DNA of 23,969 bases from CAYFKJ01 sp964528595 (GTDB taxonomy: Bacteria > Pseudomonadota > Alphaproteobacteria > UBA2966), in contig CAZGTM010000056.1 in NCBI GenBank assembly GCA_964528595.1, positions 1 through 23,969 of the forward strand, written 5' to 3'. Position 1 is the first letter of the stretch. Each line of letters starts with the position of its first letter. Made by a program: the position numbers and the translations under genes. Below are positions 1 through 7,122 of the stretch, in pieces. Under the pieces are notes generated by a model. That model had not been told where the DNA came from, did not search any database, and saw only the letters and a program-made list of their open reading frames with translations.

Positions 1-8
1 ATGGACAG

Positions 9-37
9 ATACTAGATGTAGCGGGTGTCTGCGTCAA
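9..37 (-). promoter_or_regulatory. Candidate sigma70-type promoter reading out of the left edge
   Basis: On the minus strand a TTGACG box (complement of 32-37) is followed after exactly 17 nt by TAGTAT (complement of 9-14). This matches five of six and four of six bases of the housekeeping consensus. It lies just downstream of the stop codon of the NTF2-like gene and points left, so it would drive a gene outside the window. It is a consensus match only, with no gene visible to confirm it. Confidence 0.4.
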
Positions 38-72
38 CCGGATAGGCACGGTTGCTTCGTCATCGCGACGAT

Positions 73-438
73 CTAAAGTTCCGGCGGCGGGTCGAAGAAG
101 CCGATGATTTTTGCCAGCCTGCCATCGTCAGCAAGTTCGCCGAAATCCGTGCCATTGATCCTCTCCTGCCCATCACCGTCGACGAAATGCCAGGTAAACC
201 GGATCTGGCCGTTGTGTACGTCGATACCGCTGGTCGCACTGACCACCGCACCCGGAGAAGAGGAATGGATATTGCCAATGTGGTCCGAGAGGGCTTTTCG
301 ACCAACGGCCGAAGACGTCGGATCCCGATAGATGCCGTCCTCAATCCAGGAGTTATCGAGCAAAGCCTGCCGGGTGGCCTCATCCGGTTCCGACCAGGCG
401 GCGCAATAGTCATTGACGACGTCGGCAACCTCACGCAT
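73..438 (-). CDS. NTF2-like / SnoaL-like family protein
   Basis: The product has 121 residues, the usual size of a single SnoaL-like (NTF2 fold) domain. The pattern fits the family: an N-terminal helix with an aromatic/acidic segment (AAWSEPDEATRQALLD), then a W-x-E-D-G-x-Y-x-D-P motif near residues 30-39, a G-R-x-A-L helix, and C-terminal strands (FTWHFVDGDG and KIIGFFD). Members range from ketosteroid-isomerase-like enzymes to binding proteins of unknown ligand, so no reaction can be assigned. The ATG start overlaps the end of the upstream cupin gene by 8 nt (ATGCGTGA), so the two are almost certainly co-transcribed and translationally coupled. Together they may form a small-molecule-handling pair; that is inference. 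The stop is TAG at 73-75. Confidence 0.8.
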   Translation of the reverse strand: MREVADVVNDYCAAWSEPDEATRQALLDNSWIEDGIYRDPTSSAVGRKALSDHIGNIHSSSPGAVVSATSGIDVHNGQIRFTWHFVDGDGQERINGTDFGELADDGRLAKIIGFFDPPPEL

Positions 439-775
439 GACCCTGTCCCTCTTCGGTGACGTAATCGTACCGGCCCGGGCCCTGGACGATGAGAAACCGG
501 CAGCGCCGGCCGTCCTTTCCCGTGACGCGATGAGCGGTTCCCGGCGGCACGGCGCAGGTCTCGGCCAGTTGCAATTCGAAATCCGGCTCCGACGTTTCCG
601 TTTCTATCACCACCACGCCCTCAAGGCAGGTGAAGGTATCGGAAACAACCGTATGGTGGTGCCAGGGAACTTCTTCATCCGGTCCGAGGGTCAGGATCTG
701 CACCCTGAGTTCAGGCGTCTCTTCGATCATCCATCGACTTTCGATCGAATAGCGATTGTCCAATTGGGTTGCCAC
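431..775 (-). CDS. Small single-domain cupin protein
   Basis: This is a 114-residue cupin-2 type beta-barrel protein. I place the start at the GTG at 775-773 because the minus strand carries AAGGGGAGGGG directly upstream with normal spacing; the longer open frame up to 874 has no comparable ribosome site. Cupin motif 1 is visible as PWHHHTVVSDTFTCLEG, with His39, His41 and probably Asp46 as metal ligands (Asp where Glu is usual). Motif 2 is CAVPPGTAHRV, with His82. A bound divalent metal is therefore likely. The protein could be a dioxygenase, an isomerase or a sensor; the substrate cannot be read from sequence. It overlaps the following NTF2-like gene and is divergent from the proline iminopeptidase gene. 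Confidence 0.8.
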   Translation of the reverse strand: MATQLDNRYSIESRWMIEETPELRVQILTLGPDEEVPWHHHTVVSDTFTCLEGVVVIETETSEPDFELQLAETCAVPPGTAHRVTGKDGRRCRFLIVQGPGRYDYVTEEGQGHA

Positions 776-822
776 GATCCCCTCCCCTTGCAGCACGGTT
801 GGTCTATTGGCCTCAACGACGC

Positions 823-850
823 AATATATATCGCTCACCGGCCGGGGCAA
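823..850 (-). promoter_or_regulatory. Candidate promoter of the cupin/NTF2-like operon
   Basis: On the minus strand TTGCCC (complement of 845-850) and TATATT (complement of 823-828) are separated by 16 nt. They lie about 50 nt upstream of the proposed GTG start of the cupin gene, in the gap shared with the divergent peptidase gene. The -10 box is in the only AT-rich patch of the gap. I could not find an equally good promoter for the peptidase on the plus strand. This is a consensus match only. Confidence 0.35.
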
Positions 851-890
851 AATATCCCGCCTCGGGCTGACCATATCGTTGGGGGAATAG

Positions 891-1868
891 ATGACATTGC
901 ATGCTGCGGCCTCGGACAGGGAGAGGCGGACGCACTATCCGAAGATCGAGCCCTATAACACCGGCCGCTTGCAGGTATCGGACCTGCACGAGATCTATTT
1001 CGAGGAAAGCGGCAACGCGCACGGCAAGCCCGCCGTCCACTTGCATGGCGGGCCGGGCGTCGGCAGTCAGGCCGTACATCGGCGGAATTTCGATCCCGAT
1101 GCCTATCGCATCGTGTCGTTCGATCAGCGTGGGTCGGGCAGAAGCACGCCGCACGCAGAACTTCGCGAGAACACGACCTGGGATCTGGTCGAAGACATGG
1201 AAAAATTGCGCCGCCATCTGGAGATCGAGCGTTGGCAGGTTTTTGGCGGCTCATGGGGATCAACCCTGGCGCTGGCCTACGCCCAGACCCACCCCGATCG
1301 CGTCAGCGAATTGGTCCTGCGGGGCATCTTTCTGGTCCGCCACGCCGAGATCCAGTGGCTCTACCAGGCCGGCGCCGATGCGGTTTATCCCGACGCCTTC
1401 GAAGATTACCTGAAACCCATTCCGCCGGCGGAACGCGGCGACTTGCTGGGCGCCTATCACCGACGGCTTACCGGCAAGGACCGGCAAATCCAGATCGAGG
1501 CCGCCCGGGCCTGGAGCAAATGGGAAGCCAGCACCTTGGCGCTTTATCCCAATCCGGATCAGGTGGCGCGCTACGACGACGATGATCTGGCCATCGCGCT
1601 GGCCTGCATCGAGTGCCACTACTTCATCGGCAACGGCTTCTTCGAAAGCGAAACGCAGTTGCTCGACAATGTCGACGCCATTCGCCACATTCCCGGCGTC
1701 ATTGTGCAGGGACGCTACGACATGGTGACGCCGATGACGACGGCGTGGGATTTGTACCGGGCCTGGCCCGAGGCGGATTTCCAACTCATCCCCGATGCCG
1801 GACACGCAGCAACCGAACCCGGTATCGTGGACGCTCTGGTGCGAGCGACCGACCGCTTCCGCGAATAG
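891..1868 (+). CDS. pip: Proline iminopeptidase (peptidase family S33)
   Basis: This cytoplasmic alpha/beta-hydrolase of 325 residues, the normal family length, removes N-terminal proline from peptides (EC 3.4.11.5). The S33 signatures are present in order: oxyanion HGGPG at 52-56, DQRGSGRS at 78-85, and the nucleophile elbow GGSWGS with Ser121. The acid is Asp277 in GRYDMVTP and the base is His305 in DAGHA. The N-terminus (YPKIEPYNTGRL) aligns in position with known Pip proteins, and the ATG at 891 has a GGGGGA Shine-Dalgarno 5 nt upstream, so this start is well supported. The helical cap lies between about residues 150 and 240 and is rich in W and Y, as expected for a proline pocket. The gene ends 2 nt from the convergent upp stop. 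It probably works in peptide catabolism. Confidence 0.93.
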   Translation: MTLHAAASDRERRTHYPKIEPYNTGRLQVSDLHEIYFEESGNAHGKPAVHLHGGPGVGSQAVHRRNFDPDAYRIVSFDQRGSGRSTPHAELRENTTWDLVEDMEKLRRHLEIERWQVFGGSWGSTLALAYAQTHPDRVSELVLRGIFLVRHAEIQWLYQAGADAVYPDAFEDYLKPIPPAERGDLLGAYHRRLTGKDRQIQIEAARAWSKWEASTLALYPNPDQVARYDDDDLAIALACIECHYFIGNGFFESETQLLDNVDAIRHIPGVIVQGRYDMVTPMTTAWDLYRAWPEADFQLIPDAGHAATEPGIVDALVRATDRFRE

Positions 1869-1870
1869 CC

Positions 1871-2536
1871 TTATTTTGTGCCGTAAAGCCTGTCGCCGGC
1901 GTCGCCCAGACCCGGCATGATGTAGCCGATATCGTTGAGTTGGCGGTCAAGGGAGGCGGTGAATATCCGCACGTTCGGGTGCTGCTCGGCAAAAACGCGA
2001 ACGCCTTCCGGCGCCGACACCAACGCCATGAATGACATGTCCTCTTCCGCCACGCCCCGGTCGCGCAACAACTGCACGGCATAGGCGCCCGAGTGCCCCG
2101 TCGCCAGCATCGGATCGACGACGATAACGCGCCGTCCGCTCATGTCGGGCAGTTTCACGAGGTATTCGACCGGCCGCAACGTTTCCTCGTCGCGGTAGAG
2201 ACCAATGCTGCCGACCCGGGCCGACGGCATCAATTCCAGCAAGCCGTCCGCCATGCCGGTGCCGGCGCGCAGGATCGGCACAATGGCCACCTTGCGGCCT
2301 TTCAAAATGGGTGCGTCGAACTCTTCCAACGGCGTTTCAATGCGCTTTGTCGTCAGCGGCAAATCGCGCGTGATTTCGTAACCCATCAACTGCGCGATTT
2401 CCCTCAAGAGTTGGCGGAAGGTCCGCGTCGAGGTGCCGATATCGCGCATGTGGGTGAGTTTGTGCTGGATCAAGGGGTGGTCCAGAACCGTCAGCGTGGG
2501 GAATTGGGATGCGATTTCGGCGCCGTTCGACGTCAT
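1871..2536 (-). CDS. upp: Uracil phosphoribosyltransferase
   Basis: The enzyme converts uracil and PRPP to UMP in pyrimidine salvage, in the cytoplasm. I choose the ATG at 2536 (221 residues), which has GGAG 6 nt upstream; ATGs 12 and 39 nt further upstream have weaker ribosome sites. Diagnostic blocks are ILRAGTGMADG, the PRPP-binding loop VDPMLATGHSG (about 140-150), LVSAPEG, and the C-terminal uracil-site block YIMPGLGDAGDRLYGTK. The loop reads ATGHSG where the familiar enterobacterial enzyme has ATGGS, a conservative change. The gene is transcribed away from the response regulator gene, with 115 bp between start codons, and is convergent with pip. No uracil permease gene is adjacent. Confidence 0.95.
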   Translation of the reverse strand: MTSNGAEIASQFPTLTVLDHPLIQHKLTHMRDIGTSTRTFRQLLREIAQLMGYEITRDLPLTTKRIETPLEEFDAPILKGRKVAIVPILRAGTGMADGLLELMPSARVGSIGLYRDEETLRPVEYLVKLPDMSGRRVIVVDPMLATGHSGAYAVQLLRDRGVAEEDMSFMALVSAPEGVRVFAEQHPNVRIFTASLDRQLNDIGYIMPGLGDAGDRLYGTK

Positions 2537-2651
2537 CTGGATCTCCATTTCTTTAGAATTTTTTATTGTTCGCAAGGTACCACGTCCTTGTGCCCCGGCA
2601 AGCCGATCTTGTATAGAGCGTCACCAGTCAGGAAAATATGTACGGCAGCCC

Positions 2652-3050
2652 ATGAACGAGCAACATTTGAGCGCCCTGATCGTCGATGACGACGACGTCG
2701 TCCTCCGCGTGCTTGAAAAGTCCCTGGTGGAAGTGGGAATTACCAACGTCGTTTCCGCCAGAGATGGCGTCGAGGCAAAAGCCATCGTAGAAGATGGCGG
2801 CACCAGGTTTGCCGTCGTGGTTTCAGATCTGATGATGCCGAACATGGACGGCCTGGAATTTCTCGAATACTTCCGCGGCGTCGATCAGGAAACGCCATTC
2901 ATCATGTTGACGATGGTGTCGGACCTCGAGGACCACACCAAGGCGAAAAGCCTGGGCGCCACGCACTTCTTCACCAAACCGTTGTCGTTCGAGGACATTA
3001 CCGCCCGGCTTCGCACCATTCTCCTAAACGAATTCGCCAACAACACTTGA
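2652..3050 (+). CDS. Stand-alone CheY-like response regulator (receiver domain only)
   Basis: The product is 132 residues and consists only of a REC domain. Key residues are present: the acidic pocket Asp12-Asp13 in LIVDDDD, phosphoacceptor Asp59 in VVSDLMMPNMDG, switch Thr87 in IMLT, and Lys109 in FFTKP. There is no output domain, so it should signal by phosphorylation-dependent protein contacts, in a phosphorelay or chemotaxis-like role. The reading frame is open further upstream, but homology begins at MNEQHLSALIVDD, so I start at the ATG at 2652; its ribosome site is weak. A poor promoter-like pair, TTGTGC (2588) and TATAGA (2612), precedes it. No histidine kinase is nearby, so the partner is unknown. 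It ends 13 nt before the convergent Nudix stop. Confidence 0.88.
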   Translation: MNEQHLSALIVDDDDVVLRVLEKSLVEVGITNVVSARDGVEAKAIVEDGGTRFAVVVSDLMMPNMDGLEFLEYFRGVDQETPFIMLTMVSDLEDHTKAKSLGATHFFTKPLSFEDITARLRTILLNEFANNT

Positions 3051-3063
3051 AAGCGGTGTGTCC

Positions 3064-3909
3064 CTACATGGCGGGCTTGTCGGAAATTTCGAACAACTCG
3101 CCGCCGTAGCCAGCTTCCGCCGGAATACGCAGCTTCCGGATGCCGTCGATAAAGCTTTCCAGGGTGGGCGACACGGTTACGACCTCGCTTCCCCTGGCCG
3201 CCGCAATCGCCGCTGCGGTGTTGGCGCTGCGACCCAGCTTGGTCAGGTTCATGCGAGTGGCAAAAACCAGGCGCACCCGATCGGCATCGGCCTCGGCAAT
3301 CGCGTCGCTCGGTTTTATCCAGGCCGAATCGACGGATTCAGAACCGTCATGGACGGCGACCTGATCGTCGGGCGCGGGCACCAGAAAAAAATGCGTGTCG
3401 AAGCGCTTGGGGATCAATGGCGGCGTCACCCAGTGCGCGAAATAGACCAGCCGGTCCAGAGCAAGCTCCAAATCCTCCGCTTCGACGAATTCCGCCATCG
3501 TCACCTCGCCGGCGTGCAGTCGGGCGGCCCAGGGTTCCAGCTGCTGCAGACGTTCGGCGTCGACCAGATCGGCCGATCCTGACGGCCGCGCCAGCAGGAC
3601 CGCGCATTCCTCGAAGGTTTCCCGCACAGCCGCAACCTGCAGCGAAAACATCAGATCATCCAGATCGTCGCCGCCAGCGGCGCGTTGACGCAACACCGGA
3701 TCGCCGTCGCCTTCGTCGACCTTGCCACCGGGAAAGACCATGGCGCCGGAGGCGAAATCGATCTTGTGGTGACGCTTGACCATAAAAACCTCGACGCCGT
3801 CGTCGCCGTCGCGGGCCAGAAGCACGGTCGAGGCTGGTTTCGGCACGACGTGACTGAAATCCTTCTTATCCTCCCAGTTCTTCTGGGCTTCGGATTTTTC
3901 CTTGGTCAT
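3064..3909 (-). CDS. Nudix hydrolase of the NUDT19 / acyl-CoA diphosphatase type
   Basis: The product is 281 residues, starting at the ATG at 3909 (MTKEKSEAQKNWEDKK). The frame extends upstream to 4335 but that part lies inside the divergent transporter gene and is not coding. The Nudix box is split by an insert of roughly 30 residues: VFPGGKVDEGD (58-68) is followed much later by AAVRETFEECAVLL, with the catalytic REtfEE at 96-101. In a standard Nudix box these elements are 13 residues apart. A split box is typical of the NUDT19-like branch, whose studied members cleave CoA and acyl-CoA to 3',5'-ADP and phosphopantetheine; that substrate is inferred here. The usual Gly after the EE pair is replaced (EECAV). 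A cytoplasmic role in CoA turnover is likely. Confidence 0.85.
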   Translation of the reverse strand: MTKEKSEAQKNWEDKKDFSHVVPKPASTVLLARDGDDGVEVFMVKRHHKIDFASGAMVFPGGKVDEGDGDPVLRQRAAGGDDLDDLMFSLQVAAVRETFEECAVLLARPSGSADLVDAERLQQLEPWAARLHAGEVTMAEFVEAEDLELALDRLVYFAHWVTPPLIPKRFDTHFFLVPAPDDQVAVHDGSESVDSAWIKPSDAIAEADADRVRLVFATRMNLTKLGRSANTAAAIAAARGSEVVTVSPTLESFIDGIRKLRIPAEAGYGGELFEISDKPAM

Positions 3910-4009
3910 AGTCGTTCCATTGCGCTCCCGGTCGTCGCGATGAATTGATCTTACACCACGATGTCGGGTTAGTATCGCGGACGAAAATTGACCTGCTGAA
4001 AAGAGACGT

Positions 4010-5218
4010 ATGGCAAGCGTAACCGGTTCCCGCCTCATCTTCGTCATGAGCGCTTCCCTTGTGCTGGGGCTTTTGGGCATCTCGGTTTTGCCGGCCCTGC
4101 TGCCTGGCTTCATCAAGATTTGGCAGCTTTCAGGCACCGAGGCCGGCTGGCTCAACGGCATATTCTTTGCCGGATACACGGCGGGCGTACCCGTCCTGAT
4201 CACGCTGACCGACCGCATTGATGCGCGGAAGGTTTTCCTCGCCTCCAGCGTCCTTTGGTTTGCCGCCATGATGGGGTTCGCCGTTTTGGCGGAGGGGTTT
4301 TGGAGCGCCTTGGTATTTCGTTTGCTGGCCGGCATCGGTTTCGCCGGCGGCTACATGCCAGGCCTGAAGGTCCTGACGGACAGGCTCGACGAGCAGGACA
4401 CCTCGAGGGCCGTTGCGTTCTACACGGCAAGCTACGCCTTCGGCGCCGCCATATCATACTACCTGGCCGGTCTGATCGACGCCTGGCTGGATTGGCGTTG
4501 GGCATTCGGCCTGACCGGGTTGGGCGGCCTTGTGTCGATCCTCCTCGTCTGGCTCACCACCGCGCCAAAGCAACCGGCGCACGCCCGTGACACCCGCGCC
4601 CTGTTCGATTTTCGCCCGGTATTCTCAAACCGGCGGGCGCTTGGCTACATATTGGCCTACGCCCTGCACAGTTGGGAGTTGATCGCACTTGGGTCGTGGG
4701 TCGTGGCGTTCCTGGCATTTTCGGCAAGCCTGCAGGCCGACGGCGCGGCCGGCTGGAACATCACGCTGGTGGGCGCCTTGGTCATCCTGGCCGGCATGCC
4801 GGCCAGTATCGGCGGCAATGAACTGGCGCGACGGTTCGGCCGGCGCAGAACCATAAGCCTGTTGATGATCGTTTCCGCGGCATTGGGCTGCGTCGTCGGC
4901 TTTTCCGCGACCCTGCCCTTCGGTTTCGTCGTCGTTCTGTGTCTGCTGTACGGCGCCGCCACAGCTGCGGATTCGGCGTCGGTGACCGCCGGAACCGTCA
5001 TGAGCGCCCTGGCGGAACATCACGGCGCCACCATGGCCATGCACGCCTTTATCGGTTTCGGCGGGGCGTTCCTCGGACCGCTGGCGTTCGGCGTGATACT
5101 GGATGCGGCCGGCGGTCAGGGAGATGTGGCGGCCTGGGGCGCCGCCTTCGCGGTGATTGCCCTGACCACGCTGCTGGGACCCTTGGTTTTGCGTCGTTTT
5201 GTTGCGGACCAACCGTAA
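4010..5218 (+). CDS. Major facilitator superfamily transporter
   Basis: The protein has 402 residues and a hydrophobicity pattern consistent with 12 membrane helices in two halves, joined by a hydrophilic central loop around residues 190-205 (TTAPKQPAHARDTRALFD). A degenerate MFS motif A is seen in the loop after helix 2 (LTDRIDARKVFLAS) and its repeat in the second half (NELARRFGRRRTIS). The motif is weak, and nothing in the sequence indicates the substrate or direction of transport. The ATG at 4010 has AAGAGA upstream. TTGATC (3945) and TAGTAT (3970) form a possible but badly spaced (19 nt) promoter in the 100-bp gap shared with the divergent Nudix gene. A tiny lipoprotein and a gamma-glutamyltransferase gene follow on the same strand after 38 nt, so they may be co-transcribed; a peptide or amino-acid-related substrate is only a guess. 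Confidence 0.88.
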   Translation: MASVTGSRLIFVMSASLVLGLLGISVLPALLPGFIKIWQLSGTEAGWLNGIFFAGYTAGVPVLITLTDRIDARKVFLASSVLWFAAMMGFAVLAEGFWSALVFRLLAGIGFAGGYMPGLKVLTDRLDEQDTSRAVAFYTASYAFGAAISYYLAGLIDAWLDWRWAFGLTGLGGLVSILLVWLTTAPKQPAHARDTRALFDFRPVFSNRRALGYILAYALHSWELIALGSWVVAFLAFSASLQADGAAGWNITLVGALVILAGMPASIGGNELARRFGRRRTISLLMIVSAALGCVVGFSATLPFGFVVVLCLLYGAATAADSASVTAGTVMSALAEHHGATMAMHAFIGFGGAFLGPLAFGVILDAAGGQGDVAAWGAAFAVIALTTLLGPLVLRRFVADQP

Positions 5219-5256
5219 GCGTGGCCGGAATTAGCGGTTTCTGCTAAGTTTCCGCC

Positions 5257-5397
5257 ATGCGGTACCTCTTCCACATCGGCCTCGTTCTCGCCCTCCTCGG
5301 CCTCGGCGGTTGTGAGAACATGGGTCAGTTCAACAAGACGTTCGAGGAAATCAACAAGACCTTGGCGCCGCTCGCCGTCATCAAAAAGGGAAGTTGA
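5257..5397 (+). CDS. Very small lipoprotein (46 residues)
   Basis: This is a short open frame between the MFS and gamma-glutamyltransferase genes. It begins MRYLFHIGLVLALLGLGGC: a hydrophobic signal peptide ending in a lipobox-like LGGC with the acylation cysteine at residue 19. The mature part would be only 28 residues (ENMGQFNKTFEEINKTLAPL and a few more), predicted as one amphipathic helix with two copies of an F/I-NKT element. The residue after Cys is Glu rather than Asp, so outer-membrane sorting is expected by the usual +2 rule. The TGA stop overlaps a possible TTG start (5394) of the next gene, and 5 nt separate it from the ATG start. The ribosome site is weak. I recognise no family, but the complete signal peptide plus lipobox in a tight gap argues that it is real. 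Confidence 0.6.
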   Translation: MRYLFHIGLVLALLGLGGCENMGQFNKTFEEINKTLAPLAVIKKGS

Positions 5398-5402
5398 GCG
5401 GG

Positions 5403-7118
5403 ATGCCGAAGCCGGTCCGGAGTGTGATCGCTTTGGCCGTCGTGGTGGCCGCCGCCTGGGTCGCCAGTCCCATCGCGAGAGCAGATTCCGTTGTTGCCCG
5501 AACGCACATTATCGCCGCAGCAAATCCACACGCGGCGGACGCCGGATTGGCCGTGTTGCGCGCCGGCGGCAGCGCCGTGGACGCGGCGGTAGCCATCCAG
5601 ATGGTTCTAACCCTGGTCGAGCCGCAATCTTCCGGCATCGGCGGCGGGGCTTTCATGCTGCATTACGACGCGGCGGCCAAAAAGGTTGGCGCCTACGACG
5701 GCCGCGAGACGGCTCCGGCGGCTGCAACGGACGCTTTGTTTCTCCGCCCCGACGGCTCGTCGATGAAATTTTTCGAGGCCCTGGTCGGCGGCCGCGCAGT
5801 CGGCGCGCCCGGCGTTCTCCGCATGCTGGAACTGGCTCACCAGAAACACGGCAAACTGCTCTGGCGGGACTTGTTCGCCCCGGCAATCAGGCTGGCGGAA
5901 GAGGGCTTCGCCGTCTCACCCAGACTGCACGCCCTGCTGGCCCGCGACCGGCACCTCAAGCTGCATGCGGCGGCGCGAAGGTATTTCTATCAATCGGACG
6001 GCGCGCCGAAGGATATCGGCGTCATCCTGAAGAACCCGGAACTGGCGGATACCCTGCGCAAAATCGCCGAGCTTGGGGCGGATGCGTTTTACTCGGGCGA
6101 ACTGGCTCAGGCCATTGTCGCCGCGGTTAAGGCCCACAAAAATCCGGGCCTGTTGACCACCCAAGACCTGTCGGCTTACAAGGCCAAGCTGCGCGAGGCG
6201 GTGTGCCGGCCTTATCGGACCTGGCGCATCTGCGGCATGCCGCCACCCACCTCCGGTGGCCTGACGACCCTGCAAATTTTGGCGCTGCTCGAAGGTCACG
6301 ATCTCGACAAGTTGGCGCCGGGTTCTGCCGATGCCGTCCATTTGGTTTCCGAAGCCAGCCGGCTGGCCTATGCGGACCGCGGTATGTACATGGCGGATGC
6401 GGATTTCGTCGCCGTGCCGGTAAAGGGTCTGCTTGATCCGGCCTATGTTGCGGAGCGCGCAAAGCTGATCGACCCGGGCGCCGCCATGGGCAAAGCGGCC
6501 GCCGGCGAGGTACCGGGACGGCAGGGCCGGCTATTCGAGGGCCTATCGCCGGAGTTGCCGTCGACCAGCCATTTCAGCATCGTCGATGGCGCCGGTAACG
6601 CCGTGTCCATGACCTCGAGCGTGGAAAACGCTTTCGGATCGCGGCTGCTGGTCAGGGGCTTTCTGCTCAACAACCAACTCACCGATTTTTCCTTCCGGCC
6701 GGAGCGCGACGGCAAGCCCGTCGCCAACCGCGTCGAGGCCGGCAAACGGCCGCGCTCCTCGATGTCTCCCATGCTGGTGTTCGACGGACGCCAGGCGGGC
6801 GGTGCGTTTCGGGCGGCCGTTGGCTCGCCGGGCGGCAGCCGCATCATCGCCTACGTCACCAAGACCCTTATCGCCCTGCTGGATTGGCGCCTGACGCCAA
6901 AGGCCGCGGTCGCCCTGCCCCACCACGTCAACCGCAACGGTTCGACCGATCTGGAACAGGGCACGCCGCTGGCGGACCTGAAGGACGAATTGACGAGCAA
7001 GGGTCACACGGTCAAGGTGCGCGGACTGAACAGCGGGCTACATGTCATCGCCAAAGTGGCGGGCGGTTATCTCGGCGGCGCCGATCCACGGCGCGAAGGC
7101 GTGGTGATAGGGGATTGA
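5403..7118 (+). CDS. ggt: Gamma-glutamyltransferase (periplasmic, N-terminal nucleophile hydrolase)
   Basis: The enzyme transfers or hydrolyses the gamma-glutamyl group of glutathione and related compounds. The 571-residue precursor has a signal peptide (MPKPVRSVIALAVVVAAAWV, cleavage probably after ARA near residue 26), so it acts in the periplasm. Family blocks are SSGIGGGAFML, the substrate-binding Arg in YDGRETAP, the autoprocessing site S-TSHFSIVD with nucleophile Thr388, NAFGS, GFLLNNQLTDFS, SSMSPMLVFD and the oxyanion segment GSPGGSRI. Self-cleavage before Thr388 should give the large and small subunits. Length is normal. The ATG at 5403 is preferred; a TTG at 5394 would overlap the lipoprotein stop. 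Gene order suggests an operon with the lipoprotein before it and the Asp-box protein 4 nt after it. Confidence 0.93.
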   Translation: MPKPVRSVIALAVVVAAAWVASPIARADSVVARTHIIAAANPHAADAGLAVLRAGGSAVDAAVAIQMVLTLVEPQSSGIGGGAFMLHYDAAAKKVGAYDGRETAPAAATDALFLRPDGSSMKFFEALVGGRAVGAPGVLRMLELAHQKHGKLLWRDLFAPAIRLAEEGFAVSPRLHALLARDRHLKLHAAARRYFYQSDGAPKDIGVILKNPELADTLRKIAELGADAFYSGELAQAIVAAVKAHKNPGLLTTQDLSAYKAKLREAVCRPYRTWRICGMPPPTSGGLTTLQILALLEGHDLDKLAPGSADAVHLVSEASRLAYADRGMYMADADFVAVPVKGLLDPAYVAERAKLIDPGAAMGKAAAGEVPGRQGRLFEGLSPELPSTSHFSIVDGAGNAVSMTSSVENAFGSRLLVRGFLLNNQLTDFSFRPERDGKPVANRVEAGKRPRSSMSPMLVFDGRQAGGAFRAAVGSPGGSRIIAYVTKTLIALLDWRLTPKAAVALPHHVNRNGSTDLEQGTPLADLKDELTSKGHTVKVRGLNSGLHVIAKVAGGYLGGADPRREGVVIGD

Positions 7119-7122
7119 AGGA

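Noticed and set aside
2433..2651. N-terminal extension of the response regulator frame
   Set aside because: It overlaps the 5' part of upp on the other strand; receiver homology begins at the ATG at 2652.
3906..3920. Four-codon mini-frame (ATG GAA CGA CTA TGA, minus strand) overlapping the Nudix start
   Set aside because: A leader peptide this short arises easily by chance, and there is no independent sign of translation control.
3910..4335. N-terminal extension of the Nudix frame
   Set aside because: It runs antisense through the start of the MFS transporter gene, and homology begins only near the ATG at 3909.
5312..6130. 272-codon Arg/Gly-rich frame overlapping the lipoprotein and ggt
   Set aside because: It is an out-of-frame shadow with Arg-rich composition; ggt motifs are intact in the other frame.
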